A DNA stretch of 64,000 nt from Actinomycetota bacterium (GTDB lineage: Bacteria > Actinomycetota > Thermoleophilia > Solirubrobacterales > 70-9). Both the position numbers and the translations under genes were made by a program. The notes below the pieces were generated by a model. It made no database searches, was not told the origin of the DNA, and was given only the letters and a program-made list of their open reading frames with translations. The stretch covers positions 1 to 64,000 of the forward strand of contig JAFDWB010000070.1 of NCBI GenBank assembly GCA_018268675.1, in the 5' to 3' direction. This document shows, one piece after another, positions 8,212-16,939 of this stretch. Each line of letters opens with the position of its first letter. The first letter of the stretch is position 1.

Positions 8212-9042
8212 ATGGCCGAGGGCGTCGACCGGATCGTCTACGTCGGCCACGCGACCGTCCTGATCGAGCTCGACGGCGTGCGGCTGCTCACCGACCCGGT
8301 GCTGGGAGGGTGGCTCGGGCCGCTGCGGCGGCAGGGGCCGGCGCCGGGGCCGGAGGTGGTCGAGGGCCTCGACGCGGTGCTGATCTCCCACCTCCACCGC
8401 GACCATGTCGACCTACGCTCGCTGCGTCGCCTGCCGTTCGGGGTGCCGCTGATCGTGCCGGGCGGGACGCGGGCGTTCTTCGAGACCCGGCGACCCGGCG
8501 CCGAGGTGATCGAGCTCGCTCCCGGCGAGGCCCACCGGCTGGGCGGGGTCACGATCACCGCGACCCCGGCCGACCATGCGCTCGGCCGCCGCGGGGTCGA
8601 GGCGATCCCGGTCGGCTTCCTGGTCGAGGGCACCCGGAGCCTCTACTTCGCCGGCGACACTGACCTCTTCGACGGCATGGCGACCCTCGCCGAGGACCTC
8701 GACCTCGCCCTTCTCCCGGTCTGGGGCTGGGGCCCGACCCTCGGCCCCGGCCACCTGAACCCGGAGCGCGCCGCCCGCGCCGCAACCCTCCTCGCGCCCC
8801 GGATCGCCGTCCCGATCCACTGGGGCACCCTCTACCCCGCCGGCCTGGCGCGCCTGCGCCCCCGGCCCCTGAGCGAGCCCCCACGCGAGTTCGCGGCAAG
8901 GGTACGAGCGCTCGCCCCCGGGGTCGACGTGAGGGTTCCGGCGCCGGGCGAGGCAGTGGTGTTGGGGGGTGGGGAAGGGACCGCCGGCTGGCGGCCCCGC
9001 CAGCCGCAGCTTCGACGGCACGGCCATCCCCCTCATGCTTAG
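8212..9042 (+). CDS. Metallo-beta-lactamase-fold hydrolase (UlaG/NAPE-PLD-like)
   Basis: 276-residue cytoplasmic metallo-hydrolase. The metal motif HLHRDH is at residues 60-65; later ligands appear in ATPADHAL, YFAGDTDLF and PIHWGTLYP. The pattern VGHATVLIELDGVRLLTDPVL is typical of the UlaG/N-acyl-PE phospholipase D-like branch. It is 9 bases behind the MFS gene and may be co-transcribed. The last 20 or so residues (rich in Arg, Gln, His, Pro) are encoded by sequence that enters the large hairpin at 9022-9063, so the C-terminus may have been rewritten by insertion of that repeat. Confidence 0.88.
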   Translation: MAEGVDRIVYVGHATVLIELDGVRLLTDPVLGGWLGPLRRQGPAPGPEVVEGLDAVLISHLHRDHVDLRSLRRLPFGVPLIVPGGTRAFFETRRPGAEVIELAPGEAHRLGGVTITATPADHALGRRGVEAIPVGFLVEGTRSLYFAGDTDLFDGMATLAEDLDLALLPVWGWGPTLGPGHLNPERAARAATLLAPRIAVPIHWGTLYPAGLARLRPRPLSEPPREFAARVRALAPGVDVRVPAPGEAVVLGGGEGTAGWRPRQPQLRRHGHPPHA

Positions 9043-9063
9043 GCTGTTATGAGGGGGATGGCC
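9022..9063 (-). repeat. ACAGCC-loop hairpin at the 3' end of the hydrolase gene
   Basis: Perfect 15-base arms GGCCATCCCCCTCAT (9022-9036) and ATGAGGGGGATGGCC (9049-9063) enclose a 12-base loop. On the minus strand the loop reads AACAGCCTAAGC. Nearly the same loop is found at 34873-34884 (AACAGCCGAAGC), again between CCTCAT and ATGAGG. The left arm and loop overlap the last codons and stop of the upstream hydrolase gene. Confidence 0.75.
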
Positions 9064-9130
9064 GCGCCTTGGCCTGCGCCAGGCCGGGCACGTCCCGCTA
9101 CAGCGGTCGACCTAGGTCCGGCCAGGGCGG

Positions 9131-9175
9131 CGCGGTCGTCCTTTGGTCCGGATACCGGACTTAAGGACGACCGCG
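9131..9175. repeat. Long nested hairpin
   Basis: Outer arms CGCGGTCGTCCTT (9131-9143) and AAGGACGACCGCG (9163-9175) are perfect. Nested inside, GTCCGG (9146-9151) pairs with CCGGAC (9155-9160) around ATA, making an almost continuous stem. It lies between the ACAGCC-loop hairpin and the GTTCGCAG module. No T-run follows. Confidence 0.6.
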
Positions 9176-9225
9176 ATCGGGGGGCCGGACGAAAGGGCGA
9201 CCGCGCCCGGCACCGGACCCGGTGC

Positions 9226-9325
9226 GTTCGCAGCTTGCGGCGCATACCGTGGGTTTCTGCGAACTCACCGGGGCTGGCGTCTCCGGTGTTCCTTACTTGC
9301 CATATGCGCAAGAAAGGAACACCGG
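9226..9325 (+). repeat. Module C copy 1: GTTCGCAG/CTGCGAAC stem, CTCACCGG, then variable hairpin
   Basis: GTTCGCAG (9226-9233) pairs with CTGCGAAC (9257-9264), followed by TCACCGG. A second hairpin follows with 18-base arms at 9283-9300 and 9308-9325 (one mismatch) and loop CATATGC. The same order, with TCGCAG/CTGCGA stem, ACTCACCGG and a different downstream hairpin, occurs at 34949-35071. The remainder up to the next start (9326-9443) shows no gene and only the ribosome site near 9432. Confidence 0.65.
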
Positions 9326-9443
9326 AAGGCCGGGGCATTCTGGTCCCGGCGCAGGCCGAGGCGCGCCCCCGTCCCGCCGCGGTTGCGTTCGCCTTGGCAC
9401 CATAGGAAACTTCCGCGAAATCGCTCAGGGGGGAGGAGTGCAG

Positions 9444-11522
9444 TTGCGCGGGTCGCGCGTCGGTAGGGCCATCTTCGTCACCGTTCTGGACGCCGCCGTG
9501 CTGGTGGTGTTCTCGCAGTTGCTCGCCGGCTTCACGCTCGAGGGGGTCGGGAGCGCGCTCCTGGCGGCGGCGCTCGTCGGGGTCCTGAACGCGCTCGTCT
9601 GGCCGGTGCTGGCGCGGCTGGCGCTGCCGCTCAACGTGGTCACGCTGGGGCTCGGGGGGCTGGTGCTGAACGCGCTCCTGGTCGGGCTCGTGATCGACGC
9701 GCTGCCGGGGGCCGAGGTCGGCGGAGTCGGCAACGCCATCGTCATCACGATCGTGCTGGCGGCGACCACCGCCGTCGTCAACTCCCTCCTCGCGATCGAC
9801 GACGACGAATGGTGGTACCGGAGCGTCGTCCGCCGCCAGGCGCGGCGGCGCGGCGACGTCACCCGGAGCGAGGTCCCCGGCCTGCTGCTGCTGGAGATCG
9901 ACGGCCTCGCCCACGACGTCCTCTGGCGGGCGATCCGCGACGGCACCGCGCCGACCCTGGCGCGCTGGCTGCGCTCCGGCACCCACCGCCTGCGGCGCTG
10001 GGAAACCGACTGGTCCTCGCAGACCGGTGCCTGCCAGGCGGGCATCCTCCACGGCGACAACGACGACATGCCCGCCTTCCGCTGGTGGGAGAAGGAGCGG
10101 GGGAAGGCGATCGTCACCAACCATCCGCGCGACGCCGAAGAGCTCGAGCGCCGCCACTCCGACGGCAACGGCCTCCTCCACGCCGACGGCGCCAGCCGCG
10201 CCAACATCCTCTCCGGCGACGCCCCGCACTCGATGCTGACGATGAGCACCGCGCTCAGCCGCCGCCGTCCGCTCGGCCGTGACTACAGCGCCTACTTCGC
10301 CCGCCCCTATGCCGTCGCCCGCACCATCGTCCTGGCCGTCGCCGAGATCGCCCGCGAGCGCCGCGCCGCCCGCGCCCAGGTCCGCGACGACGTCCGCCCC
10401 CGCATCCCGCGCAGCCGCACCTACGCGCTGATGCGCGCCTGGGCGACGGTCGTCCAGCGCGACCTCCAGGTGGCGACCGTGATCGGCGACGTGCTCGCCG
10501 GCCGCCCCAGCATCTACACCACCTTCCTCGCCTACGACGAGGTCGCCCACCACTCCGGCATCGAACGTCCCGACACCCTCGCCGTCCTCCATGACCTCGA
10601 CCGCCAGATCGCCCGCATCGCCGCCGCCTGCGAGGAGGCGCCGCGCCCCTACCGGCTCGTCGTCCTCTCCGACCACGGCCAGTCGCAGGGGGAAACCTTC
10701 CGCGACCGCTTCGGCCACTCGCTCGAGGAGCTGGTGCGCGAGAGCTGCGACGGGAGCCAGGTGCTCGCCGCGCTCGGCGGCGACGACAACGCGCTCTCCT
10801 ACCTCAGCGCCGGCCTCACCGAGGTCGCCCGCGACGACACCGTTGCCGGCCGCACCGTGCGCGCCGCGACCCGCGGCCGGGTCGCCGACGGCGCCGTGAT
10901 GCTCGAGGAGCAGGGGCGCCGGGAGGCGGGCTCCGGCGACGGCGACGACGGCGCGACCGAGACGCCGGAGCTCTCGGTCATGGCATCCGGCTGCCTCGGC
11001 CTGGTCAGCTTCCCCCGCCTGCCGGGCCGCGTCCCGCTGGAGCGGATCGAGGAGCTCTACCCGGCGCTGATCCCGGCCCTCCGCGACCACCCCGGGATCG
11101 GCTTCGTCATGGTCCGCTCCGAGGCCGACGGCGCCCTCGCGATCGGCCCGGCCGGCGTCCACCACCTCGACGACAAACGCGTGGTGGGGGAGGACCCGCT
11201 CGCCCCCTTCGGCCCCAACGCCGCCCGCCACCTGCGCCGCACCGACTCCTTCCCCCACTGCGCCGACCTGATGATCAACAGCGCCTACTGGCCCGAATTC
11301 GGCGAAGTCGCCGCCTTCGAGGAGCTGGTCGGCTCCCACGGCGGCCTCGGCGGCACCCAGAGCTTCCCCTTCGCGCTCCACCCGGCCGACCTCGACTGGC
11401 CCGCCGAGGAGGTCGTCGGCGCCGAGAGCGTCCACCGCGTCCTGCGCGGCTGGCTTGCCGACCTCGGTCACCCCGGCCACGGCCCGGCACCGATCGCCGC
11501 CGAGACCGACGGCGTCGCCTGA
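9444..11522 (+). CDS. Phage-holin-IV-like membrane domain fused to type I phosphodiesterase/alkaline-phosphatase-fold domain
   Basis: About 692 residues. Residues 1-115 are four membrane helices resembling the superfamily IV holin-like domain (GVLNALVWPVLARLALPLNVVTLG). A basic linker (RSVVRRQARRRG) leads to an alkaline-phosphatase-fold domain. Metal-site motifs are LLLLEIDGLAHDVLWRA, DWSSQTGACQAGILHG (likely Thr nucleophile), FLAYDEVAHHSGI and VVLSDHGQSQGE. The sequence suggests a membrane-anchored phosphodiesterase or phosphotransferase, perhaps acting on a lipid- or envelope-linked substrate; side of the membrane is uncertain. GGAGG at 9432-9436 is 7 bases from TTG 9444 and only 1 base from GTG 9438, so TTG is preferred. 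Confidence 0.8.
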   Translation: MRGSRVGRAIFVTVLDAAVLVVFSQLLAGFTLEGVGSALLAAALVGVLNALVWPVLARLALPLNVVTLGLGGLVLNALLVGLVIDALPGAEVGGVGNAIVITIVLAATTAVVNSLLAIDDDEWWYRSVVRRQARRRGDVTRSEVPGLLLLEIDGLAHDVLWRAIRDGTAPTLARWLRSGTHRLRRWETDWSSQTGACQAGILHGDNDDMPAFRWWEKERGKAIVTNHPRDAEELERRHSDGNGLLHADGASRANILSGDAPHSMLTMSTALSRRRPLGRDYSAYFARPYAVARTIVLAVAEIARERRAARAQVRDDVRPRIPRSRTYALMRAWATVVQRDLQVATVIGDVLAGRPSIYTTFLAYDEVAHHSGIERPDTLAVLHDLDRQIARIAAACEEAPRPYRLVVLSDHGQSQGETFRDRFGHSLEELVRESCDGSQVLAALGGDDNALSYLSAGLTEVARDDTVAGRTVRAATRGRVADGAVMLEEQGRREAGSGDGDDGATETPELSVMASGCLGLVSFPRLPGRVPLERIEELYPALIPALRDHPGIGFVMVRSEADGALAIGPAGVHHLDDKRVVGEDPLAPFGPNAARHLRRTDSFPHCADLMINSAYWPEFGEVAAFEELVGSHGGLGGTQSFPFALHPADLDWPAEEVVGAESVHRVLRGWLADLGHPGHGPAPIAAETDGVA

Positions 11523-12584
11523 TCAGGCCGTCGCGCGCCCGCGCCTCCGCCGCTGCCTGCGTTTCTCCCGCATCTCCTCGCTTTTCGCCTTGGCGTCGAC
11601 GTAGGAGGACTCGACCAGCTCCTTGCCGCCGCTCCAGCCGAAGACCCAGGAGACCAGGATCAGGGCGAGGACCACGTTCCAGGCCGAGGTCACCAGCTGC
11701 TGGCTGATCGAGTAGGCGGTCGCGGTGGCCGCGTCGGTCGAACCGGAGAGCGCCACCGAGTTCATCGCCTGGGTGACGCCGACCCCGCCCGGCGTGGCCG
11801 AGAACGTGTTCGAGATCGAGTTCGACGCGGTGACCGTGGCGACGTTGTGGAACGTCGCCGGGATCCCGTACGCGGCGAGGAAGACGGCGACGGTCCCGAG
11901 CCGCGCCAGGTAGCTGCCGAGCGACGGCGCGAAGACGTCGAACAGGAAGCGGCGCGGCGTCCGCAGCACGGCGCCGCCGTCGGCCACCTGCTCCCGCAGC
12001 CCGGCGAGCCGCTTGCGGAAGACCCGGATCAGGATCGCGATCAGGACGCCGCCGCCGATCAAGATGGCGACGACGAGGCCGGTGTGTTCGGCAAGAAAGC
12101 CGAACTTGACCGAGAACGAGCCCGCCACCGAGAGGAACAGGTAGAGGTAGAGCGCGGCGCTGAAGACCGCGAAGGGGATCTTCTGGACGACGATCCCCGA
12201 GACCATCATCGGGAAGGTCGCGCCGGCGAAGAGGGCGGTGAACATCAGCAGCATCACCCAGGTGCCGATGTTCGCCGGCAGGAAGCCGTTCAGCGCCACC
12301 GCGGTGGCGTAGGCCGCGAGCACGATCCGGTATCGCACCCCGCCCAGCGGCGAGGCGCGCAGGATGCCGTGCCAGGCGAGCGCCGCCAGCGCCGTGTTCG
12401 CCGTCGCCAGGACGACGCCCGCGACGATCGCCCAGGTCGGGATCTCCCCGAGCTTGTCGAAGAGTTCGTCGATCCACTCGCGGACCGGGATGCCGAGCAG
12501 GTCGAGGACGAAGATCGCCAGCGCCGTGCCGCCGACCCAGAGGGCGATTCGGGCGAGGCGGCGGGACGGCGGCTCGGGCGTCAC
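11523..12584 (-). CDS. LPG-synthase transmembrane-domain-like (UPF0104/flippase-like) protein
   Basis: 353 residues with about eight hydrophobic helices and the family segment LNGFLPANIGTWVMLL, later SISNTFSATPGGVGVTQAMNSVAL. This is the flippase-like domain of lysylphosphatidylglycerol synthase without the soluble aminoacyltransferase part. Related proteins move or handle lipids; the substrate here is unknown. The C-terminal tail is strongly basic (REKRRQRRRRGR). Its start overlaps the stop of the MFS gene by 4 bases, so it is the last gene of a four-gene operon. Its stop abuts the stop of the convergent phosphodiesterase fusion with no intervening base. Confidence 0.85.
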   Translation of the reverse strand: MTPEPPSRRLARIALWVGGTALAIFVLDLLGIPVREWIDELFDKLGEIPTWAIVAGVVLATANTALAALAWHGILRASPLGGVRYRIVLAAYATAVALNGFLPANIGTWVMLLMFTALFAGATFPMMVSGIVVQKIPFAVFSAALYLYLFLSVAGSFSVKFGFLAEHTGLVVAILIGGGVLIAILIRVFRKRLAGLREQVADGGAVLRTPRRFLFDVFAPSLGSYLARLGTVAVFLAAYGIPATFHNVATVTASNSISNTFSATPGGVGVTQAMNSVALSGSTDAATATAYSISQQLVTSAWNVVLALILVSWVFGWSGGKELVESSYVDAKAKSEEMREKRRQRRRRGRATA

Positions 12585-14185
12585 GGGGGCAGCGTGGCCG
12601 CGGCCTGCATCTCGTCGAAGCGCTGCGTCGGCAGGCCCCGGGTGGCGAAGAACGACGCCAGCACCAGCAGCGCGGCGACCAGGATGGCGGTCTTCAGCGC
12701 CGCGATCTGCGCGTCTTCGTAGTCGGAGACCACCGCGGTGACGGTCGCCGGGGGCAGGCCGGCTTCCTTCGCCGTCGCTTCCACCTGCGCGGACTCGACG
12801 AAGCTGCCGCCGGCGGCGAGGTGGACTTCGACCTGACCGCGCACGTCCGCCGAGATCTGCGGATTCGAGGCGATGTTGTTGGTGAAGGCGAGGAGCAGCC
12901 CGCTGATCACGATCGCGCCGAGCAGCGCCGTGCCGAGCGAGGAGCCGAGCTGCTGGGCGGTGTTCTGCAGCCCGCCCGCCTCGCTGCGGTCGTCGTCGCC
13001 GACCGCCGACTGGACGACGTTGCCGAGCTGGGACACGATCAGCCCCATGCCGACGCCGAGCACGCCCATCGCGATCAGGAAGGCGCTGTTGTCGAGTTCC
13101 GGTTCGACCGTATCGAGGAGCAGCAGGGTTGAGACGAACGCGATTGCGAGGCCGACCCGCACCAGGATGCGCGCCGGGAAGCGTTTGGCGAGCACCGAGC
13201 CGAGCAGGGCGCTGGCGAAGAGCCCGACCGAGGCGGGCAGCATCCGCACCCCGGTTTCGAGCGCGTCGAGGCCCTGCACGATCTGGAGATAGAGCGGCAC
13301 GGTGAAGAAGACTCCCATCAGGATCAGGTTCTGGGAGAGCAGCATCGCCACGCCGCTCCGCATCCGCGGCAGCTTCAGCAGGGCGAGGTGGACGAGCGGA
13401 TCCTCGCCGCGCTCCTCGCGCCGCCGCTCCCAGGCGACGAAGCCGGCCAGGATCAGGGCGCCGGCGGCGATCACGAACGGCGTGAGCGAGAAGCCGAACG
13501 GTTCGATCGGCGAGCTGCGCGGCCGCAGCCAGCCCCAGTTGCTCGCCTCCAGGACGCCGAGCACGAGGATCCCCAGCCCCGCCGCGGAGAGCACCGAGCC
13601 GACCCAGTCGAGGGTCGGGATGTGGGCCGGGCGCGGCGGCTCCTCGATCAGCCGGATGCTGAGCAGGATCGCGATCGCGACCACGACCTCGCCGGCGAAG
13701 ACGACCCGCCAGCTGAGCTCGGTGGTCGCCCAGCCGCCGAGGATCGGGCCGACCGCGATGCCCGCCCCGGCGACGCCGCCGAGCACGCCGTAGGCGACGG
13801 CGCGGTCCTGCCCGCGGAAGTTCCCGGCGACCAGCGCCACCATCGCCGGCAGCACCAGCGCCGCGCCGATCCCCTCGAGGACCGACCAGCCGATCGCCAG
13901 CGAGGGGACGCTCCAGGAGGCGGCGGTCAGCCCCGAGCCGGTGGCGTAGATGACGAGCCCGACGGCGAAGGCGCGCCGCCGCCCCATCAGGTCGCCGAGC
14001 TTGCCGCCGGTCAGCATCAGGCCCGCCATCACCAGCGCGTAGAGCGCGATCACCGCCTGGATCGCGGTCACCGTGGTGTCGAAGTCGGCGACCAGCTGCG
14101 AGATCGAGACGTTCATCACCGCCTGGTCGAGGACCATCAGGAACTGCGCCGCGGCGAGTACGACGAGGACCGACCAGCGCTTCAC
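12581..14185 (-). CDS. MFS drug:H+ antiporter, DHA2 (14-TM) type
   Basis: 534-residue permease. The N-terminal helix FLMVLDQAVMNVSISQLV, motif A-like GGKLGDLMGRRRAF and motif C-like GIAVGPILGGWA mark the DHA2 family. A hydrophilic extracytoplasmic stretch at about 440-490 precedes the final helix. It sits 4 bases after the membrane protein at 14190-15344 and overlaps the flippase-like gene by 4 bases. The operon partners suggest export of an envelope-related compound rather than classical drug efflux, but this is inference. Confidence 0.88.
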   Translation of the reverse strand: MKRWSVLVVLAAAQFLMVLDQAVMNVSISQLVADFDTTVTAIQAVIALYALVMAGLMLTGGKLGDLMGRRRAFAVGLVIYATGSGLTAASWSVPSLAIGWSVLEGIGAALVLPAMVALVAGNFRGQDRAVAYGVLGGVAGAGIAVGPILGGWATTELSWRVVFAGEVVVAIAILLSIRLIEEPPRPAHIPTLDWVGSVLSAAGLGILVLGVLEASNWGWLRPRSSPIEPFGFSLTPFVIAAGALILAGFVAWERRREERGEDPLVHLALLKLPRMRSGVAMLLSQNLILMGVFFTVPLYLQIVQGLDALETGVRMLPASVGLFASALLGSVLAKRFPARILVRVGLAIAFVSTLLLLDTVEPELDNSAFLIAMGVLGVGMGLIVSQLGNVVQSAVGDDDRSEAGGLQNTAQQLGSSLGTALLGAIVISGLLLAFTNNIASNPQISADVRGQVEVHLAAGGSFVESAQVEATAKEAGLPPATVTAVVSDYEDAQIAALKTAILVAALLVLASFFATRGLPTQRFDEMQAAATLPP

Positions 14186-14189
14186 GGTG

Positions 14190-15344
14190 CTAGGGGCGCG
14201 GCGGGACGGGTTCCGGCGCGGCCTCCGGTTCGGCCAGCACCTGGCGGCGCCAGAGCTCGGTGCCCGCGGCGAACAGCAGGGCGAAGATCAGGATCCCGAG
14301 CGGTTTGCGGAAGGCGGCGATCGGCGCCCAGACGATCAGGACCAGGAAGATGACCAGGGCGGCGCCGTAGATCCCCGCCGGCCCGCGGCGCGCATAGGGC
14401 TGGGCGAACTGGCGCAGGGCGACGGCGGGGCGCGTGTTCCCGGCCGCCCAGGCGGCGGCGACGAGGATCACGCCGAAGGCGATCGCCGAGGTCGCGACCG
14501 TGACCAGCAGCGAGGTGGCGATGCTCCACACCGCTTCGATCGCCGGTTCGGAGGTCGAGGCTTTGCTCAGCGCGTGCACCACCTCCGCCCCGGCGAAGGA
14601 GCGCAGCGCCAGCGCCAGCAGGCCGGCGGCGACGAAGGCGAAGCCGACCGCCCGCAGGCTCTCGCGCCGGCGTGGGCCGGAGAGGTAGATCGCGCCCGCG
14701 AAGCAGACGATCACCAGCAGCGTCAGCACGATCGGCAGCTCGCGCACCGCCGAGGCGATTTCCTGTGCCGCGGTCAGCTGGCTCGATTCGAGGATCGTGA
14801 TGTTCCCGGCGCCGGCGGGGAGCTTTTCTTCGACCCCGCTGATCCCGAAGCGTTCCGCCAGTTTGGCCACCGCCGGGCGCAGTTCGAGGATCACCTTGTT
14901 GCCCTGCGTCGCGATCGGCCCGGTTTCCCCGTTCAAGATCCGCAGCAGCGCTTCGTGGGCGGCGCGGTTGGAGGCTTCCCAGACCGTCTGGAACTGGGAG
15001 CTGGCGAGGATGCGTTCGGCGATCCGCGGCGCCGCCCCTTCGAGGGCGCCGGCCGCCGGGCCCGCCAGCGGCGCCAGTCGCGGCGGCAGCACCGATTTCA
15101 GGTCTTCGCCGAGGTTGACCTTGGTGAAGACTTCTTCGGTGAGGTATTCGGAGAGGCGGCTGCGGACGTCTTCGTTCTGCAGCAGCTTGGTGCTGGTATT
15201 GACCCAGTTGTCGGTGTTCAGCGCCTGGCGGTTGATCCAGATCGAGAAGATCGCGGCGAAGGTCAGGACCCCGCCCAGGATGACCAGGGCGAGGGCCCAT
15301 CGGGGATGTCCGCCGGGCGCCCCCTCGCCCCGCTCGTCGGCCAC
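14190..15344 (-). CDS. Uncharacterised membrane protein with large extracytoplasmic domain
   Basis: 384 residues. One N-terminal helix (WALALVILGGVLTFAAIFSIWI) is followed by a roughly 160-residue hydrophilic domain starting NRQALNTDNWVNTSTKLLQN, then three or four further helices and a short Pro-rich tail. The layout predicts the hydrophilic domain outside the membrane. Not assigned to a named family. Glutamate in the outer domain is largely encoded by GAA. The gene lies 3 bases after DUF2252 and 4 bases before the MFS gene, so the four genes are very likely one transcript. Confidence 0.75.
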   Translation of the reverse strand: MADERGEGAPGGHPRWALALVILGGVLTFAAIFSIWINRQALNTDNWVNTSTKLLQNEDVRSRLSEYLTEEVFTKVNLGEDLKSVLPPRLAPLAGPAAGALEGAAPRIAERILASSQFQTVWEASNRAAHEALLRILNGETGPIATQGNKVILELRPAVAKLAERFGISGVEEKLPAGAGNITILESSQLTAAQEIASAVRELPIVLTLLVIVCFAGAIYLSGPRRRESLRAVGFAFVAAGLLALALRSFAGAEVVHALSKASTSEPAIEAVWSIATSLLVTVATSAIAFGVILVAAAWAAGNTRPAVALRQFAQPYARRGPAGIYGAALVIFLVLIVWAPIAAFRKPLGILIFALLFAAGTELWRRQVLAEPEAAPEPVPPRP

Positions 15345-15347
15345 CCG

Positions 15348-16760
15348 CTAGACCCCGCGCTCGACCTTGATCGCGCCGTCTTTTTCCGCCTCCAGCAGCC
15401 GCGCGTAGTCGGCTTCGTTCTGGTCGGCGTAGGCGACCGAGAAGTCGGCGATCGCCCGTTCGAAGGCTTCGGATTTGCCGAGGTAGGCGGCGATCGCCTC
15501 GCGGTCGCCGGTGCGGGCGTGGGCGCGGGCGAGCGTCCAGGCGCAGATCTCCGCGTACCCTTCCATCGCCCGCGGGCTCAGCAGGTCGATTTCGGCCGAC
15601 CCCTTGCCGTCCCAGAGCTGGCGGACGTAGAAGTGGCGCTCGACCCCGTCGAGGCCAGGGCCCTGGAGCCAGCCGAGGAAGATGTCCCCGGCGGCCTGCA
15701 TCAGGCGCTGCCCGGCGACCACGCGGCGGCCGTGTTCGGGGTAGGCGCTCGGGCCCGCGAACGGCTCCAGCACCGAGGCCCCCGCCTGCTTGACCTGGAG
15801 GAAGAGCGGGTCGTCGTGGTCGCGGCCCATCATCAGCGCGATCCAGGCGCGCATCCCGACGCTGCCGACCCCCACCACTTTGTGGCCGGCGTCGACGTAG
15901 CGGAAGCGGTCGAGGAGCGGCTCGACGTAATCGTCGATCGTCTCCCGGTAGCGGCCGATGATCTCGCCCATCATCTCCAGCAGCTGAGCTGGATCGACGT
16001 CGGTGGCGAGTTCGGCGATCGGCACCAGCACCGGCGGGCGGCTGGCGATCCGCAGGCCGTCGGGCGTCTGCACCGTCAGCTTCTCGAGCGCCCGCAGGCT
16101 GTCCTTGTTGCGCGCCTTCGCGAGGTTGCGCTCGAGCCGCTTGCGGTCCTCGCGGGTGATCCGCGATTCGACCTCGGAGGCGACGTCGGCGACGTCGAGC
16201 CGCGCGTACCAGACCGCCAGCTCGCTCATCGCGGCGAATTCCCGCATCGACTCCTGGTATTTGCGCCCCACCGCGCGCACGCAGCGGCGGCGCTGGCGGT
16301 CGTCGAAGCCGCGGTCGCGGGCGCCGATCTCGAAGCTCGCGGCGAGCCGCTTGACGTCCCACTCGAACGGGCCGGGCAGCGTCTCGTCGAAGTCGTTGAT
16401 GTCGAAGACGAGGCGGCGGTCCGGGGCCTGGAAGACGCCGAAGTTGGAGAGGTGCGCGTCGCCGCAGAGCTGGGCGCGCAGGCCGGTGTCCGGCGCCGCG
16501 CCGAGGTCGGCGGCCATGATCGCGGCGGCGCCGCGGTAGAAGGTGAAGGCGGACGCCAGCATGCGGCCGTAGCGGACCGGGACCAGCTCCGGGACCCGGG
16601 CCTGGTCCTGCTCCTCGAGGATCGCCAGCGGGTCACGGCGGTCGCTCGCGGGCTTCCAGTCGCCGTGCGAGGAGCGGGGGACGGAGGTGCGCGCGGCGCG
16701 GCCCGCCGCCCGGCCACGAAGCTCCTCCAGGTTCAGTGGTGCAGCGGTCGCCGAGGCCAT
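15348..16760 (-). CDS. DUF2252 family protein
   Basis: About 470 residues, soluble, matching DUF2252, a family with a protein-kinase-like fold of unknown function. Diagnostic stretches are GDAHLSNFGVFQAPDRR, VFDINDFDETLPGPFEWDVKRLAAS, KVVGVGSVGMRAW and FLQVKQAGASVLEPF. The Asp-rich DFDE segment and the Lys of QVKQA would be the nucleotide/metal-site candidates. ATG 16760 is chosen; an in-frame ATG at 16799 would add 13 unconserved residues and neither has a clear ribosome site. First gene of the operon that continues to 11523. Confidence 0.88.
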   Translation of the reverse strand: MASATAAPLNLEELRGRAAGRAARTSVPRSSHGDWKPASDRRDPLAILEEQDQARVPELVPVRYGRMLASAFTFYRGAAAIMAADLGAAPDTGLRAQLCGDAHLSNFGVFQAPDRRLVFDINDFDETLPGPFEWDVKRLAASFEIGARDRGFDDRQRRRCVRAVGRKYQESMREFAAMSELAVWYARLDVADVASEVESRITREDRKRLERNLAKARNKDSLRALEKLTVQTPDGLRIASRPPVLVPIAELATDVDPAQLLEMMGEIIGRYRETIDDYVEPLLDRFRYVDAGHKVVGVGSVGMRAWIALMMGRDHDDPLFLQVKQAGASVLEPFAGPSAYPEHGRRVVAGQRLMQAAGDIFLGWLQGPGLDGVERHFYVRQLWDGKGSAEIDLLSPRAMEGYAEICAWTLARAHARTGDREAIAAYLGKSEAFERAIADFSVAYADQNEADYARLLEAEKDGAIKVERGV

Positions 16761-16939
16761 GGCGGCATGATATGCGCCGCCGGCGGACCGGTGCATCATT
16801 CTTTTCGGGTGATGTCGCCGGTTGTCGGACCGGCGATAAGGTCCCGATCGTGATCTGCCGGGAGACCGTCTACCGGGGGGAGGACTAGGTCCGCCAGCTC
16901 GCCGCCATCGGCTCGCTGGCGCTCGCCCTGGGCGCGACG

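Noticed and set aside
9022-9325. Hairpin clusters as a CRISPR array or integron cassette array
   Set aside because: Repeats are inverted rather than direct and evenly spaced, no cas genes or integrase are present, and no cassette ORFs lie between them.
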